A stretch of 64,000 nt of DNA, taken from Porphyra umbilicalis. Taxonomy: Eukaryota; Rhodophyta; Bangiophyceae; Bangiales; Bangiaceae. Under the pieces are notes generated by a model. That model saw only the letters and a list, made by a program, of their open reading frames with translations, had not been told where the DNA came from and searched no databases. Positions 21,810 through 33,084 of this stretch are shown one piece after another (the first letter of the stretch is position 1; each line of letters begins with the position of its first letter). The translations under genes and the position numbers were made by a program. Where the stretch lies: contig KV918955.1 of assembly GCA_002049455.2 (NCBI GenBank), positions 82,618 through 146,617 of the forward strand, written 5' to 3'.

Positions 21810-24179
21810 ATGACCGAGTCGCCCTCCACTATGGTGCCTTCGGAGGTCTCCCCGGACAGTGACAGCCCGACCGCTCCAGGTATGCGCAGAGTCCGTTCCA
21901 GAGGCAGTACCTGTCTCACTCTGCTACAGGCTTCACTTTTTTATTTGTTTCCCACTGTGCGCACGTTCTAACTGCTGCCTCGTGCTGTATTCCATTCCCC
22001 CGTTGATGCGATTCTCTTGCTTCGTGTTCCTCTGCGACTCAGATGCACACCCTACAGTGGTCGTGGTAGTGCCGCAATCGCATGACAACGAGAGCAGTTC
22101 CGGAGGAGAAGGTATGCACTCGTATGTTTCTACTTGGAGTGGGCAAGCGCCGCCACAGTATGTTTTTCGCACGCTTCGGTGATTTAATTGCGTATACACG
22201 ACATTTTCTGACCGTGCCTATCTCTTTTTCCCCTACAATCTAGACTGTTCTCTTTTCCTTTTTGTTTCTGCTGGCCGTGGATTTCCCTGTATTTCTGTTC
22301 CCTTTTGTTATTTTTCTCGCACGTTGTATTGTCCAAAGGTTCCAGCAGCACGCCGGCGTCGTCCCCAAGCGAGGGCTCCCCCGAGAAGGGCAAGCAGAAG
22401 CGTAAGCAGGTTGGGGTCGCGACCAAAGTCCTGATGGTGAAGGACGTGTCAGCCGGCATGGCAGTACACGAGGCTGCGGACAAGTGGGGCGTCAAAATTA
22501 AGACGGCCTACGGCATTTGGAAAAAGCGCGACAGCCTTCTCTCGTGCCTGGAGGGCAGCAGTCACTTTGCCGCGCGCAAGCGCCTCACCACCGGCCGGTA
22601 CCCTCTGCTCGACGCCGCCGTGTCGAATTTTGCCAACCGCATCCGGGAGCTGCGGCTGCCCCTCAGCTTTGGCCTGCTGCAAGCCAAGTGCAAGAAGCAG
22701 GCCGTAGCGATGGGCATGACGGGCTTTTCGGCGAGCGCCGGCTGGGTCTCCCGATGGCTCAAGCGCAGCGGGTTTGGTGGCTTTGTGCGGTTGCACGGGG
22801 AGGGTGGCTCCGTCGACGAGGACTTAATCGCGGAGGAGATGAAGCGCGTGCGGTCGGAGCTCGCCCCGTTTCATCCTGACAACATCTACAATGAGGATGA
22901 ATCCGGATTTACGTATCAGTGCCTGCCGACGGGGACCTACCTGTCTCCGGAAGAGTCCTAAAAAACGGCGCGCGGGACCAAGGCCATGAAGAACAAGGCG
23001 CGGATTACGTACGCGGTGTGCTGTAATGCCACTGGCTCGCACATCCTCCCACCCTTCTTTATTGGTAAATCCGCTGTTCCTGTTTGCTTTGTCGACGCCG
23101 ACGCGGAGGAGCGCCGCCTCTACCAATCAAGCTCCAAGGCTTGGATGGTCAGCTTCCTTTTTGAACACTGGCTCACATTGGTGTGGTACCCTGAAGTGAC
23201 AGCCCGGTCATTGGGGCCATGGGCTTTGCTGTTGGACAATTGCTCTGCCCACGGCAAGCTGCTGCAGCTGTCAGGCGTCACCTACGTGTTTTTGCCGCCG
23301 AACGTGACGGCGCAGCATCAGCCAATGGACCGCGGCTTTATTTCTGGCAACAAGACACGGGCGCGCTCCGACATGCTGTCCCAGACGGCCGACTCGTGGA
23401 CCAATCGGGACGAGCGCTTGGCTCAAGCGCGGCTTCGGAAGCGGGGCGCCTGCGGGCTGGCCTATGGCAAGCTTCCACATGTATTGGACGCGATCCGAAT
23501 GATCAACAGAGCCGTGGCACACGTCACGCAGCAGCAGGCGGCGCGCTATTGGCTGAGCGCCAGGGTGCTCTCAGTCGAGCAGGCGGTGTATGTACGGTCG
23601 GCAGCGGGCCTACCCCCGCCCGCGGGGGACTGTACCCCTGGCCCAGATGCCACCGGAAGCGAGCCGTGGCGGTGCGATGTGTTTGTGGTCCGCGGGACCG
23701 TGCCCACTGAAGGGACAGGTACCGCGTCGGCTGCCGCTTGTGCCCTGCCCACCGACGATGACGGCGTGTTCTTTGTGGGTGGTGTGGGGGACGGGGTTGA
23801 ACGCGCTGATGGGATCGACCAGTGTGAAGTTAGAGAAGTGGATGGGCTCGCATGTGTGGAGGCTGATGAGGAGGACTCGGCCGCAGGGGTGGCGCGGATG
23901 GCGGCGTTGCTGGCACGAATTCCTGGCGCAGACGCGGACGGAAGCGCCAGCGCGGATGAGGCAAGTGCTTCCGATACGGGTACAGAGGGCTCCACTGACT
24001 CTGAGGGGAGTGATTTGGTTGTTGTGGCAGGGGCGCCCCCGGTTATGTCCAGCGCGATGGACTGCGAGACGCGCGTCGAGAATTGGTTGCAGGATGTGAG
24101 TGAGTACGAACGCAACGCATCCCAGTTGGCGGCATTGCCGGATGAGGAGTACGACTTAGCGGTGCGCGAGTTGTTGTAG
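21810..24179 (+). pseudogene. pogo/Tigger transposase with a single in-frame stop
   Basis: I model exons 21810-21879, 22043-22111 and 22339-24179. Both introns are phase 1 with GTATGC donors. After a short acidic Ser/Pro leader come a Lys/Arg patch and a CENP-B/psq-type helix-turn-helix (about residues 65-110). A second DNA-binding helical domain follows (about 120-200), then the DDE_1 catalytic core. The triad is DDD-type as in pogo: D233 (YNEDES), D346 (LLLDNCSAH) and D377 (QPMDRGF). The frame is broken only by TAA at 22959-22961 (codon 254), between the first and second Asp; the same frame continues uninterrupted to the stop at 24179. The C-terminal about 200 residues are acidic Ser/Asp-rich. 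As it stands, only DNA-binding domains and the first Asp would be made. Confidence 0.88.
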
Positions 24180-26409
24180 TCTTGTGTCTTGTCTTTCTCT
24201 TAGTTGAAACCGGCCAGTTGTCAAGTCTGTCTGCTACGACATCATGGAGCAACCAAGTCCATCCCGCAGAGGACCCAGAAGCACTGTATCCTGGACGGCC
24301 GTATGCATAGATAGCAGCCGTAAGCAGTTTGATGGCACACCCTAAAGCCGCTTTTCAACGCTCTTGTATCCGCATTCGTGTCCCGCTTTTGGTCAAGCCC
24401 ACATACATGTGCAGGCTCTGTCACTTTCTTTTAGGTCGTGTATCAGTAGAGGTGAGGACAAATAGCGCGGGTATGTACGAAGCTACCGAGAGTACATGTA
24501 CACACAACGTCAATCACACAAGTGCCGAACACATAACGTCAATCAGACAAGTGCTGAACACACAGCATCAATCACACAAGTGCCGAACACACAACGACGA
24601 TCACACAAGTGCCCATCTTTGGCGTGGCCACAACCTGAGAGAGGAACGACCAAGGCAGAAAGAAATCTTTACTCTGAAGCAACGTTGTGGGTGGAAACAA
24701 TACAGATGCACAGGGTAGGAACAGAAGCGAGACTGTCAGAGAGGCCATAGCACGCTTTGAGTACGGCTACCAAGCCAGCACTCGGGGGCATAGGGTCGGG
24801 GGATGGCGAGCGCAGAAAGTGGAGCGATAGACAAGCGTTGGATATTGAAGCAGGTGCCAGCAGTCAGCGAGGAAAAGGAAAGGCATTGAGGGGTCATACA
24901 GAAGCGCGAACACATGCACGGAGCAGCACAGAGTGGGGGGGAGGAGGTGTGGGGAGTGCCCACCAGAGGAGCGAAAGCTGCATTCGACGGGGACGCCAAC
25001 GCAAGCTGAGTGAGACCTAAACACGGAGCACAGACGAGAGGACAGAGTATATATCGATGCTGTGACAAAACAAATGTGTCAAAGAGAGAAGTATGAGCGT
25101 GTAAGGAGAGCAGGCAAGGGAATGTCCGCAGGCAATCAATAAGAAGAACGCGTGTTTCCTGTGCGGGGCAATGGGTGGGGAAGAGGGTGCGTGGTAGCGG
25201 ACGCAGAAAGACAGAGCTATTGGGAACTGTCGTGTCAGACTGGATGAAACAGACAAGTCGTGGGCCGGTAGTACAAGCGTCGCTAGGTGAGCAATACGGC
25301 AAGCACCCACGCAAGCAGATGAAAAAATGTCGACATAGAAAGGGGCCACCGAACGCACATTCAGCACAGCGCCAGAAGCAACGGCCGATGGGGGACAAGT
25401 CCTCGGCCGCAGAACGGGGGCAAGATGGTGCCGAAGCATAAGATCCTCTCCAAAAATAAGCGACTCATCAGGGGTGCAGGGTCTTCACCGCACCCAGTGG
25501 CACAGTGGTCAGGGGGTGTGGGCGGATCGGCAAAAAGAGCGCCATCCCGCTTAAGTGAGGGGTGTGTGGGGCACGCGGTCGCACAAGAACGCGAGCGTGC
25601 GGCCGCGGAAGGCGATCATCAGGCTGGGGAGGGGGGCTAGAGTGGGTCGCGGGCCACCCGGGCGGCCGCGGGTACATGGATACACATCCACGGGCGCTGT
25701 GCACAAAGAAGAATCGGGGCGCGGACCCTCCGACGCTCCGCACGACTGACGATGGGCACCACACGGGTGGCATGCATCAAAGCGAGCAGTCCGTGTCACT
25801 CACCGCAGCAGCCACGGCTGCCGGCCACGCACGAGCTCCAGCGGCCCTGTAAGCGCGGGCGCGCACGCGCTGAGAAAAAAAAGAGACCCGCTCACGACGT
25901 CAAAAGAGCTGGGGCAGGACTGCTGGCCCGACACTGCGACGAGCGAGTGCAGCGTATCCCCCCCCCCCCTGCCCACGCCTGTCTCCACGCAACCCGTCAT
26001 ACAGCTCCGAGCGGGGATTCGGTCCGCGTCGTGTTCCAGCGTGCAGGCTCGATGCTGTCGCCGCGCCAGGGCCCCCAAAAAACCGACACAAACTGGTCCT
26101 CCGCGGCCCACTAGGGGCGTGGCTCTGGTCAAGCAGAGTGGATGCTCGGATGAACGATCGTAGACCATTCAATCTGGGTGAACAGCTGGTCTTCCTGTCA
26201 CGGATCGCTCAATTAGAATCGATTCTGCGCCGCACAAGGGAGCTGTAGAGATGCCTCGACAGAATTGCAATGCAGCTTACTGATGGATGACAGCCAATGG
26301 GCTGCGACCGAAGCGTCACCGGAGGGCATTGCGTTGTTCGCCATGCCTCCGAGAAATCGGATACAAGAGAATTTAAATTCATTTTGTCAACTTTTTCTGA
26401 ATCAGCTGT
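24180..26409. other. Noncoding right half of the pogo/Tigger element
   Basis: No recognisable gene between the transposase stop and the right terminal repeat. It includes a small 29-bp tandem array, purine-rich tracts around 24700-25450, and short GC-rich open frames without domains. Confidence 0.5.
24501..24612. repeat. 29-bp tandem repeat, about four copies
   Basis: Units resemble AACACACAACGTCAATCACA followed by CAAGTGCCG, joined without spacers and with a few substitutions per unit. Because the units are contiguous, this is a minisatellite and not a CRISPR array. Confidence 0.85.
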
Positions 26410-26431
26410 CTCTTATAACGAGAACACAGTG
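26410..26431 (-). repeat. Right terminal inverted repeat of the pogo/Tigger element
   Basis: Reads CTCTTATAACGAGAACACAG and ends with TG before TA. The single mismatch to the left repeat is three bases from the tip, which could affect end cleavage. Confidence 0.93.
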
Positions 26432-26433
26432 TA

Positions 26434-27568
26434 GTCCGAGTGTCACAATAGATCACGCATGTCCTATTCGAAGACGAAATACGGCACGCGCACTATTCAG
26501 GACACTTGGACTATGCTACGGGCTCTCTCATTGGCTGGGCGCAAATCGGTTTCAACGTAAAACGTGTCTGACGACGACCGACAACGCAAAACAACGACCG
26601 CAACACGATCGAGGCGCAATGCACTGATCAGATTCTGACGCGTGACGGACGCATCGATTCACCTCAACACTGGAGACAAAGACGCGAACTGCGTGAGAGG
26701 TCGCGACGTATGAGGGCGACAGAGATCCGTGGCATGCGGCCAGGATCTTTGCGACCGCGCCCCAGGATCGAGGAGGGTGGCAGACAACACTCGAGTTGGT
26801 CTTCGGGCCGCTTTGTCAGACTTGGGCGCCATGATCAATGTGACTGTGTGTTTTGGAAGACGCCCAGGGCAACGACGTAGCAACATTGAGATTGTCAGCG
26901 CCTGGCTCGGTCAATTGTCCTATGAGTCCTAGGAATCCGGACCGTCCATTCATTCTGTGTCACGGGCGGGGCGTCATGCATGATACGCTGATGCTCAAGA
27001 GAGAAACTCTCCTGACCTAGCCGATACGGTGGTACCAGCGTCAGGCTCCTGGACATGGAGGACGCTGCGTAACCGTCTCTCGCGGGTGACAGCCCGTCAT
27101 GACAACCAGTCGGTACGTATGTGCCACTCGAAGGTCGAAGTATCTCATACGGATTAGTGAGTCGGAAGGATCCTTGCGTACGATTGGTCATGCGACAGGG
27201 ACAAACAGCACGATTGCAAGGGTGTGCCGGATGGCAGGTTCCGGTACGTCCGAGAAACTATTCTTGGGGCGGCCAGGTGGGTCCCAACTGATGGGAGGGG
27301 GGGAATCCTGTATATCAGGCCCAGGCGCGCCCATGTCGTCGACGTGCGCCGTCGACGACCGCGCTCGCCATCGTCGTGCTCGCTACCGCCGTGTGCGTTT
27401 CCGCCGCGCGCGTCACCGTTGTGCTCGCCATCGTCGTGCTCGCTTCTGCCGTGCGCGTTACCGCCGTGCGCGTCACCGTCGTGCTCGCGATCGTTGTGCT
27501 TCCTACATCCGCGCGCGCCACAGACGGTCTCGCGCCCAGTACGTGGTGCCGGCGCTGTGGACGGCGCG
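26434..27568. other. Spacer before the Harbinger transposase, with a short repeat
   Basis: No gene recognised. Between about 27340 and 27520 there are tandem units built from CGTCGTGCTCGC and GCCGTGCGCGT blocks, with an approximate 60-bp period. They open long Arg-rich or Ala/Val-rich frames without domains. The terminal inverted repeat of the PIF/Harbinger element should lie here but I could not define it. Confidence 0.5.
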
Positions 27569-29314
27569 ATGGCTCTGAGCGGGTGGGAGGAGGACGAGGG
27601 GGCTAACGACGACGTTACGACGTCGGTCGTAGTGGCCGCTCATGTCGCTACATTGCTGGAGGCGCGACGGCGGGCACTTGCCGCAGCGCAAATCCATCGG
27701 CCGCGGTACCGGGGCTCCGTACCCGGTCGGATCCCTAACCGGCCACGCAACTTTGCGCTTGGGTTGCAGTGTATTCTACGCGATTACTTTGGCGTGGACG
27801 GCCTGCCCCCGGTTTTCGGTCGTGAGCAGTTTGAGCGGCGCTTTCGCGTTCCAATGTCGGTCTTCCTTCGGATCTACCGGGCGATCAAGGACCGCCCTTT
27901 TTGGGTGCAACGCGTCAATGCGACTGGGCAGCCGCAGGCTCATCCCCTGCAGAAGCTGGTGGCCGTGTTCCGCGTACTCGCCTATGGCGAGTCATATGAC
28001 CGCGCGGACGAGTATGTGCGGTTGTCCCGATCGACCATCGCGACCGCGGTCAAGCTCTTCACTGAGTTCATGGTGGATGACTTCGGCCCACTGTACCTAC
28101 GACCCCCCACGAGACGCGAGATTGAGAGCATCCTGGCGCGCAATGCTGAGCGGGGGTTACCTGGGTGTCTTGGGTCGCTTGATTGTTCGCATTAGGAGTG
28201 GTCGTCGTGCCCCAAGGCGCGTGCGGGCACGTACCAGGGTCGGGACGGGCGACGATCCATCGTCATTGAGGCTATCTGTGATGAAGACACGTGGATCTAC
28301 CACATTTTTGCGGGGAGTCCTGGGAGTCTCAATGATATTAACGTCCTGTACCAATCGCCTATGTACATGGATGTCGTCACTGGGAAGTGGCCACCGCGTG
28401 ACTTTTCGTTTACTGTCAATGGGAATACTCGCACCTTGCTGTATTACCTTGTGGACGGAATTTTCCCCCGTTTTGCGTTTTTCGTGGCCCCGTACCCCAA
28501 CCCCCAGACGCCTGAGCAGCGCACCTTCAATCGCCTGCAGGAGGCTCTGCGGAAGGACGTTGAGCGGCTTTTCGGCATCCTTACTGCACGTTTTCATGTC
28601 ATGCTTCACCCCTGCCGGATGTGGACAGTGCCCCGTATGGTGCTTATAACCCAGACGGTCGCGATACTCCACAACATCGTGGTGGAGGCACGCCGAGACA
28701 ACTTTTTGTCTCGGTCGCGATCCACCCACTACGGGGCGGGTGGTGCGGGCGGAGCGGACGGGGCGGGTGGGGGTGGAGTGGACCCTGACGCCGCCGACGG
28801 AGCGGGCGTCGGCGGGGCCCCCGCGGGAGGAGGCGGCGGTGCGGCTGTTGGGGTTGGTGCGGCGGACGCGGTGGGCGGGGCCGGCCTGGGCGCTGGAGCC
28901 GCAGATGGCGCGGGCGCCGGCGGGTGCCCTGCAGGGGACGGTGGCGGTACGGCTCTTGGGGCGACGGGAGAGGCGGGCGGGGCCGGCGCGGGCACTGGCG
29001 CCGCCGTCGGCGGCGGTGGGCCCGGAGGCGCCGGAGAGGGAGGGGATGAGGCGGGGGGTGCCGGGGCAGGAGGGGCCGCGGATGGAGGCGGAGCCGGTGC
29101 TGCCGCGGGGGGGCTGGCAGACCTGGGCGGTGCACCTGGCTATCCACCACCTGCAGTCGGAGCCGCCGGTGTGGCGCCCATGAGCGAATTTATGCGCATT
29201 CTGGAGGCCACCGGTGAGGCCAAGTGCCGGGAGGAGCATGAAGCGCTTCGCGAGGACCTATGCGTGCACGTTTTTACGCAGCGCGGTGACTTGCTGAGTC
29301 CGTATGTTGATTGA
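27569..29314 (+). pseudogene. PIF/Harbinger transposase (HARBI1-like, DDE_Tnp_4) with one nonsense codon
   Basis: The ATG at 27569 opens a frame that is continuous to TGA at 29312-29314, except for TAG at 28193-28195 (codon 209). The N-terminal about 180 residues include a helical region with FRVPMSVFLRIY and a helix-turn-helix-like segment. The catalytic core is recognisable: D205 in LDCSH, D256 in SLNDINVL, E332 in DVERLFG. The stop sits exactly where Harbinger transposases have a conserved Trp in the motif Asp-x-x-His-Trp-x-Trp, which strongly suggests a TGG-to-TAG mutation. After the core there is a Gly/Ala-rich tail of about 150 residues and then a short helical end, both unusual for HARBI1 proteins. 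No introns are needed. A single readthrough or reversion would restore the frame. Confidence 0.85.
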
Positions 29315-29478
29315 TGATTTTCTGTCTGTACTGTATTCGTTACGTACTACTTTTGCGCGCCGTGAGATGCTGTGTGTGACAGTTGCCTGTGACGATGGGG
29401 TGTGGTCGTTAAATGTTTTGTTCCTACGTGTTAACCTACGTCTGATCATATTTACCACGACAACATGTCACATGTGAC
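29315..29478. other. Short AT-richer spacer
   Basis: 3' flank of the Harbinger transposase; it probably holds the polyadenylation region. Nothing else seen. Confidence 0.4.
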
Positions 29479-30930
29479 GTGCTTGGGCGGCAGCGGCGAC
29501 CGCCGCTTTTGACTTTGACGTGCGACGGCCGCCGCCAGGCAGCCGCTGTCGTGAGCTCTTGGACAACGCAGCGGCCGCCGCACTCGTCAGAATTATGCGG
29601 CGGCCGCCGACAGGTGCCGTCGCGCATGCCTTTGTTGAATGGCGGCCGCCGCCGAGCACCGGCGCACCCTACAGCTGCAAAAGAGCCTGTCGTTCGCCAG
29701 CGGCGGCCGCCGTCGTGGACTTTTGCACGACGCGGCGGCCGCCGCACTGGAACTTGATGTGCGGCGGCCGCCGCCCAGCACCTCCGCGCCCGCCGAAGGC
29801 AGCCGAGGATGTGGCTGGTCGGCGGCGGCCGCCGACGTGAACTCTTCAACGACGCAGCGGCCGCCGCACTCGTCAGAATTGTGCGGCGGCCGCCGACAGG
29901 TGCCGTCGCGCACGCCGCTGTTGGGTGGCGGCCGCCGCCGAGTACCGCCGCTCTCGAAAACCGCAGACGAGCTTGTGGTTGGTGGGCGGCGACCGCCGTC
30001 GTGGACTCTTGCACGACGCGGCGGCCGCCACACTGGACCTTGATGTGCGGCGGCCGCCGCCGAGCACCACCGCGCTCGGCGACGGCAGTCGAGCGTGTGG
30101 TTGGTCGGCGGCGGCCGCCGTCGCGAACTCTTCGACAACGCAGCGGCCGCCGCACTCGTCAGAATTGTGCGGCGGCCGCCGACAGGTGCCGTCGCGCACG
30201 CCGCTGTTGGGTGGCGGCCGCCGCCGAGTACCGCCGCACTCGAAAACCGCAGACGAGTTTGTGGTTGGTGGGCGGCGACCGCCGTCGTGGACTCTTGCAC
30301 GACGCGGCGGCCGCCGCACTGGACCTTGATGTGCGGCGGCCGCCGCCGAGCACCTCCGCGCTCGCCGACGGCAGCCGAGGGTGTGGCTGGTCGGTGGCGG
30401 CCGCCGTCGTGAAATCTTGGACGACGCAGCGGCCGCCGCACTTGTCAGAATGGTGCGGCGGCCGCCGACAGGTGACGTTGCGCACGCCATTGTTGGGTGG
30501 CGGCCGCCGCCGAGCACCAGCGCACTCGACAACGGCAGAAGAGCTTGTGGTTGGTGTGCGGCGCCCGCCGTTGTGGAAACTGGTCCCCCGTGGCAGCCGC
30601 CGCACTCAACCTGATGCGCGGCGGCCGCCGGCCACAGCTGCAGTCAATGATGCGGGGCGGCCGCTGGCGTGAGCCGTCGCGCACGCCGTTGTTGGGTGGC
30701 GGCGGCCGCCGATCACCGCGAATCCAGACGACGGCGAACGAGCTGGTGCTTGTTGGGCGGCGGCCGCCGTCGTGGGCACAAGTACACCGCGGCGGCCGCC
30801 GTACGTGACATTACGTGTGGCGGCCGCCGGCCGCAGCTCCGGCCGTTAACGCGCGGCGGCCGCCGCCGTGCGCTGTCGCTCACATCGTGGCTGGGCGGTG
30901 GCGGCGGCTGAGCGCCGCCGAGCCCTGCGC
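29479..30930. repeat. Higher-order satellite with an exact 286-bp period and GCGGCCGC palindromes
   Basis: The landmark CACTCGTCAGAATT (one copy diverged) starts at 29581, 29867, 30153 and 30439, exactly 286 bp apart each time. Inside each unit the palindrome GGCGGCCGCC or a close variant recurs roughly every 35-45 bp, between nonidentical unique spacers. The array degenerates beyond about 30600 but the palindrome keeps recurring to about 30870. All long Arg/Pro and Ala frames on both strands here are shadows of the repeat. GCGGCCGC is the NotI site, so the region is dense in such sites. Confidence 0.93.
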
Positions 30931-31478
30931 ACCGGGCAGGGGATGCCAATCTCGTGGGTGCTTGGCCGCGGCCAAGCTGTGTAGAGCCGCCATTGTGCGG
31001 CCTTCACAGTGCGCCGCCAAGAACAGCGGCGGCGGAGTGAAAGCGCCCGCTCAGCGGCCACGGCACCGGCTGCCGCCGCTCCCCTCGCGAGACCACCGCC
31101 AGCGTCCCTCCCCCCCCCACTCGCACATCCCCATCGGCCTCTGCACGAGCACACGCGGGAGACAGCCGACAGCCCCAGGTATGGGCGGGTCTGCATTCAG
31201 CGTAGGGCTGGACTAGTGTGAGCCAATCACGAGCGCCACTGTGTTTTGCACACCACCCTTCGTTCCTGTCAAATCGCGGTGGGGAGGAGGCCTCGCCGCG
31301 AGGAGAGACCTTTGGTGCATTCGTGCCACATCAGCCGCCGGTTTGACGTCGTCTCGGAGAGGGGCTATGTCAGCAAGCAGAATTAGGCTTATTACGGACC
31401 AATGAGAAATCAGATCGTTCTCGGCGCTAAAAAATCAGCCAACCAGGAGGCGAGAAGCAAAAGAAACGACCGCAGGCC
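30931..31478. other. Spacer between two palindrome-bearing arrays
   Basis: No gene recognised. GC-rich on the left, AT-richer from about 31200 to 31450. Short frames have no domains. Confidence 0.4.
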
Positions 31479-32705
31479 CGCACGCACCAATCCCGCGGCC
31501 GCCGCCCCCGCCTTTGGAGCACGCCCAGAGCTTCCCAGCGCTGGCGCGGCAGCGGCGGCCGCAGGCGAAACAACCGCACGCCCCCCCGCACACAGCCGGC
31601 GGCCGCCGCCCCCGCCTCGGGCGCCCGCTCGGGGCTGCCCGGCACTAGAGCTGCAGCGGCGGCCGCAGGCGAGTACGTAGCCCCCACGCCCGCGTGCACC
31701 AACCCTGCGGCCGCCACACCGTTTTCGCGCATTCTCGGAGCTCCGCAGCGCTGGTAGGGCAGCGGCGGCCGCTGGCGAACCGACGGTGCGGCCGCGTGGA
31801 CCAGTCCTGCGGCCACCGCCCGCGCCTCGGGCCCCCCCTCGGGGCTGCCATGCGACGGCGAGGCGGCGGCGGCCACTGGCGCACCGACAGCACGCCCACG
31901 CGCACCAATCCCGCGGCCGCCGCCCCTGCCTTGGGCGCACGCACGGAGCTGCCCAGCTCTGGCGCGGCGCCGGCGGCCGCAGGCGAGCAGCCCGCACGCC
32001 TGCTGCGTGCACCAATCCCGCGGCCGCTGTCCCCGCCTTGGGCGCACGCGCGTAGCTCCTGAGCGCTGGCGGGGCGGAGGAGGCCGCAGGCGAGCAACTT
32101 CCACGCCTGCGTGCACCAAGGCCGCGGCCGCCGCCCCCGCCTTGAGCGCACGCCCTGAGCTGCCGAGAGCTGGCGGGGTGGCGGCGGCCCCAGGCGAGCA
32201 AGCGGCACGCCTGCGTGCACCAAGTCCGCGGCCGCCGTCCCCGCATTGGGCGCACTCGCGCAGCTGCTGAGCGCTGGCGGGGCGGCGGCGGCCGCAGGCG
32301 AGCAACCGGCCCGCCTGCGCGCACCAAGGCCACGGCCGCCGCCCCCGCGTTGGGCTGCTGAGAGCTGGCGGGGCGGCGGCGGCCGCAGGCGAGCAACCGG
32401 CCCGCCTGTGCGCATCAATGCCACGGCCGGCGCCCCCGCCTCGGGCGCACGGGCGTTGCTCCTGAGCGCTGGCGGGGCGGCGGCGGCCGCAGGCGAGCAA
32501 CCCCCACGCCTGCGTGCACGAAGGCCGCGGCCGCCGCCCCCGCCTTGGGCGCACGCCCTGAGCTGCTGAGCGCTGGCGGGGTGGCGGCGGCCGCAGGCGA
32601 GCAAGCGGCACGCCTGCGTGCACCAAGTCCGCGGCCGCCGCCCCCGCCTTGGGCGCACGCGCGCAGCTGCTGAGCGCTGGCAGGGCGGCGGCGGCGGCCG
32701 CTGGT
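31479..32705. repeat. 104-bp satellite, twelve copies, with GGCGGCCGC cores
   Basis: The junction GGCGGCCGCAGGCGA or a variant lies at about 31561, 31665, 31771, 31876, 31979, 32086, 32190, 32294, 32385, 32489, 32593 and 32700. Most spacings are 104 bp (range 104-107) and one is 91 bp. Each unit carries two GC palindromes, one at GGCGGCCGC and one at CCGCGGCCGCCGCC, and a CTGAGCGCTGGCGGGG block. The unit sequence is unrelated to the 286-bp satellite apart from the palindrome. Long frames through it are repeat shadows. Confidence 0.93.
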
Positions 32706-33084
32706 GCGGCCATGCTCTGTCCTGTTGCGGTGGCCTTGTGGCCCGCAGGGGCGAGCGCGCGTGGTGCGCCAGTGGACAGGGCGAGGGTTGAGATGAGTAG
32801 GGGCCTGAGGGGTGTGTGGGTTGGGAGGCGGTGGCATCGCGCGGTGCATGATACGAGCACACAGACAAGTTGCATAGGAAAAAAAAAACCCTGCCCAACG
32901 GGGAAAAAAAAAACCATGTGTTGCTACGATGGCCCCCCCTACAGCTCTCCGAGGCACCACAGTGACATAGCAACACGAGGCAGAAAGCACAATCCCCTAC
33001 AAAGCTGCACCGCCACACGCAGGGTGCACTGGGCAGCAGCAAGCAAGACAAAACAAACAACACAGTGGGCATAGGCATGTCGGT
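32706..33084. other. Spacer downstream of the minus-strand Myb/SANT-like gene
   Basis: Contains two adenine runs around 32879-32912. No coding signal; probably 3' flank of the gene at 33085-34818. Confidence 0.4.

Larger units (their letters stand above)
21557..26431 (+). mobile_element. Complete pogo/Tigger (Tc1-mariner superfamily) DNA transposon
   Basis: The element is bounded by 22-bp terminal inverted repeats, CAGTGTGTTCTCGTTATAAG... at the left and its reverse complement at the right with one mismatch. Each is flanked by TA (21555-21556 and 26432-26433), the expected target duplication of this superfamily. CTCGTTATA is typical of pogo/Tigger termini. A subterminal TACAAGAGAA motif recurs near both ends. 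Length is 4875 bp. It contains one transposase gene on the plus strand and about 2.25 kb of noncoding sequence on the right. Confidence 0.93.

Noticed and set aside
24501-24612. Short regular repeats resembling a CRISPR array
   Set aside because: The 29-bp units are contiguous without unique spacers and lie inside a eukaryotic DNA transposon.
28740-29240. Long minus-strand Pro/Arg frames opposite the Harbinger C terminus
   Set aside because: They are antisense shadows of the Gly/Ala-rich coding repeat and have no domain.
29436-32990. Many long Arg/Pro and Ala-rich ORFs on both strands across the satellites
   Set aside because: Unit lengths of 286 and 104 bp are not multiples of three, so frames are not conserved between units; they are composition artefacts.
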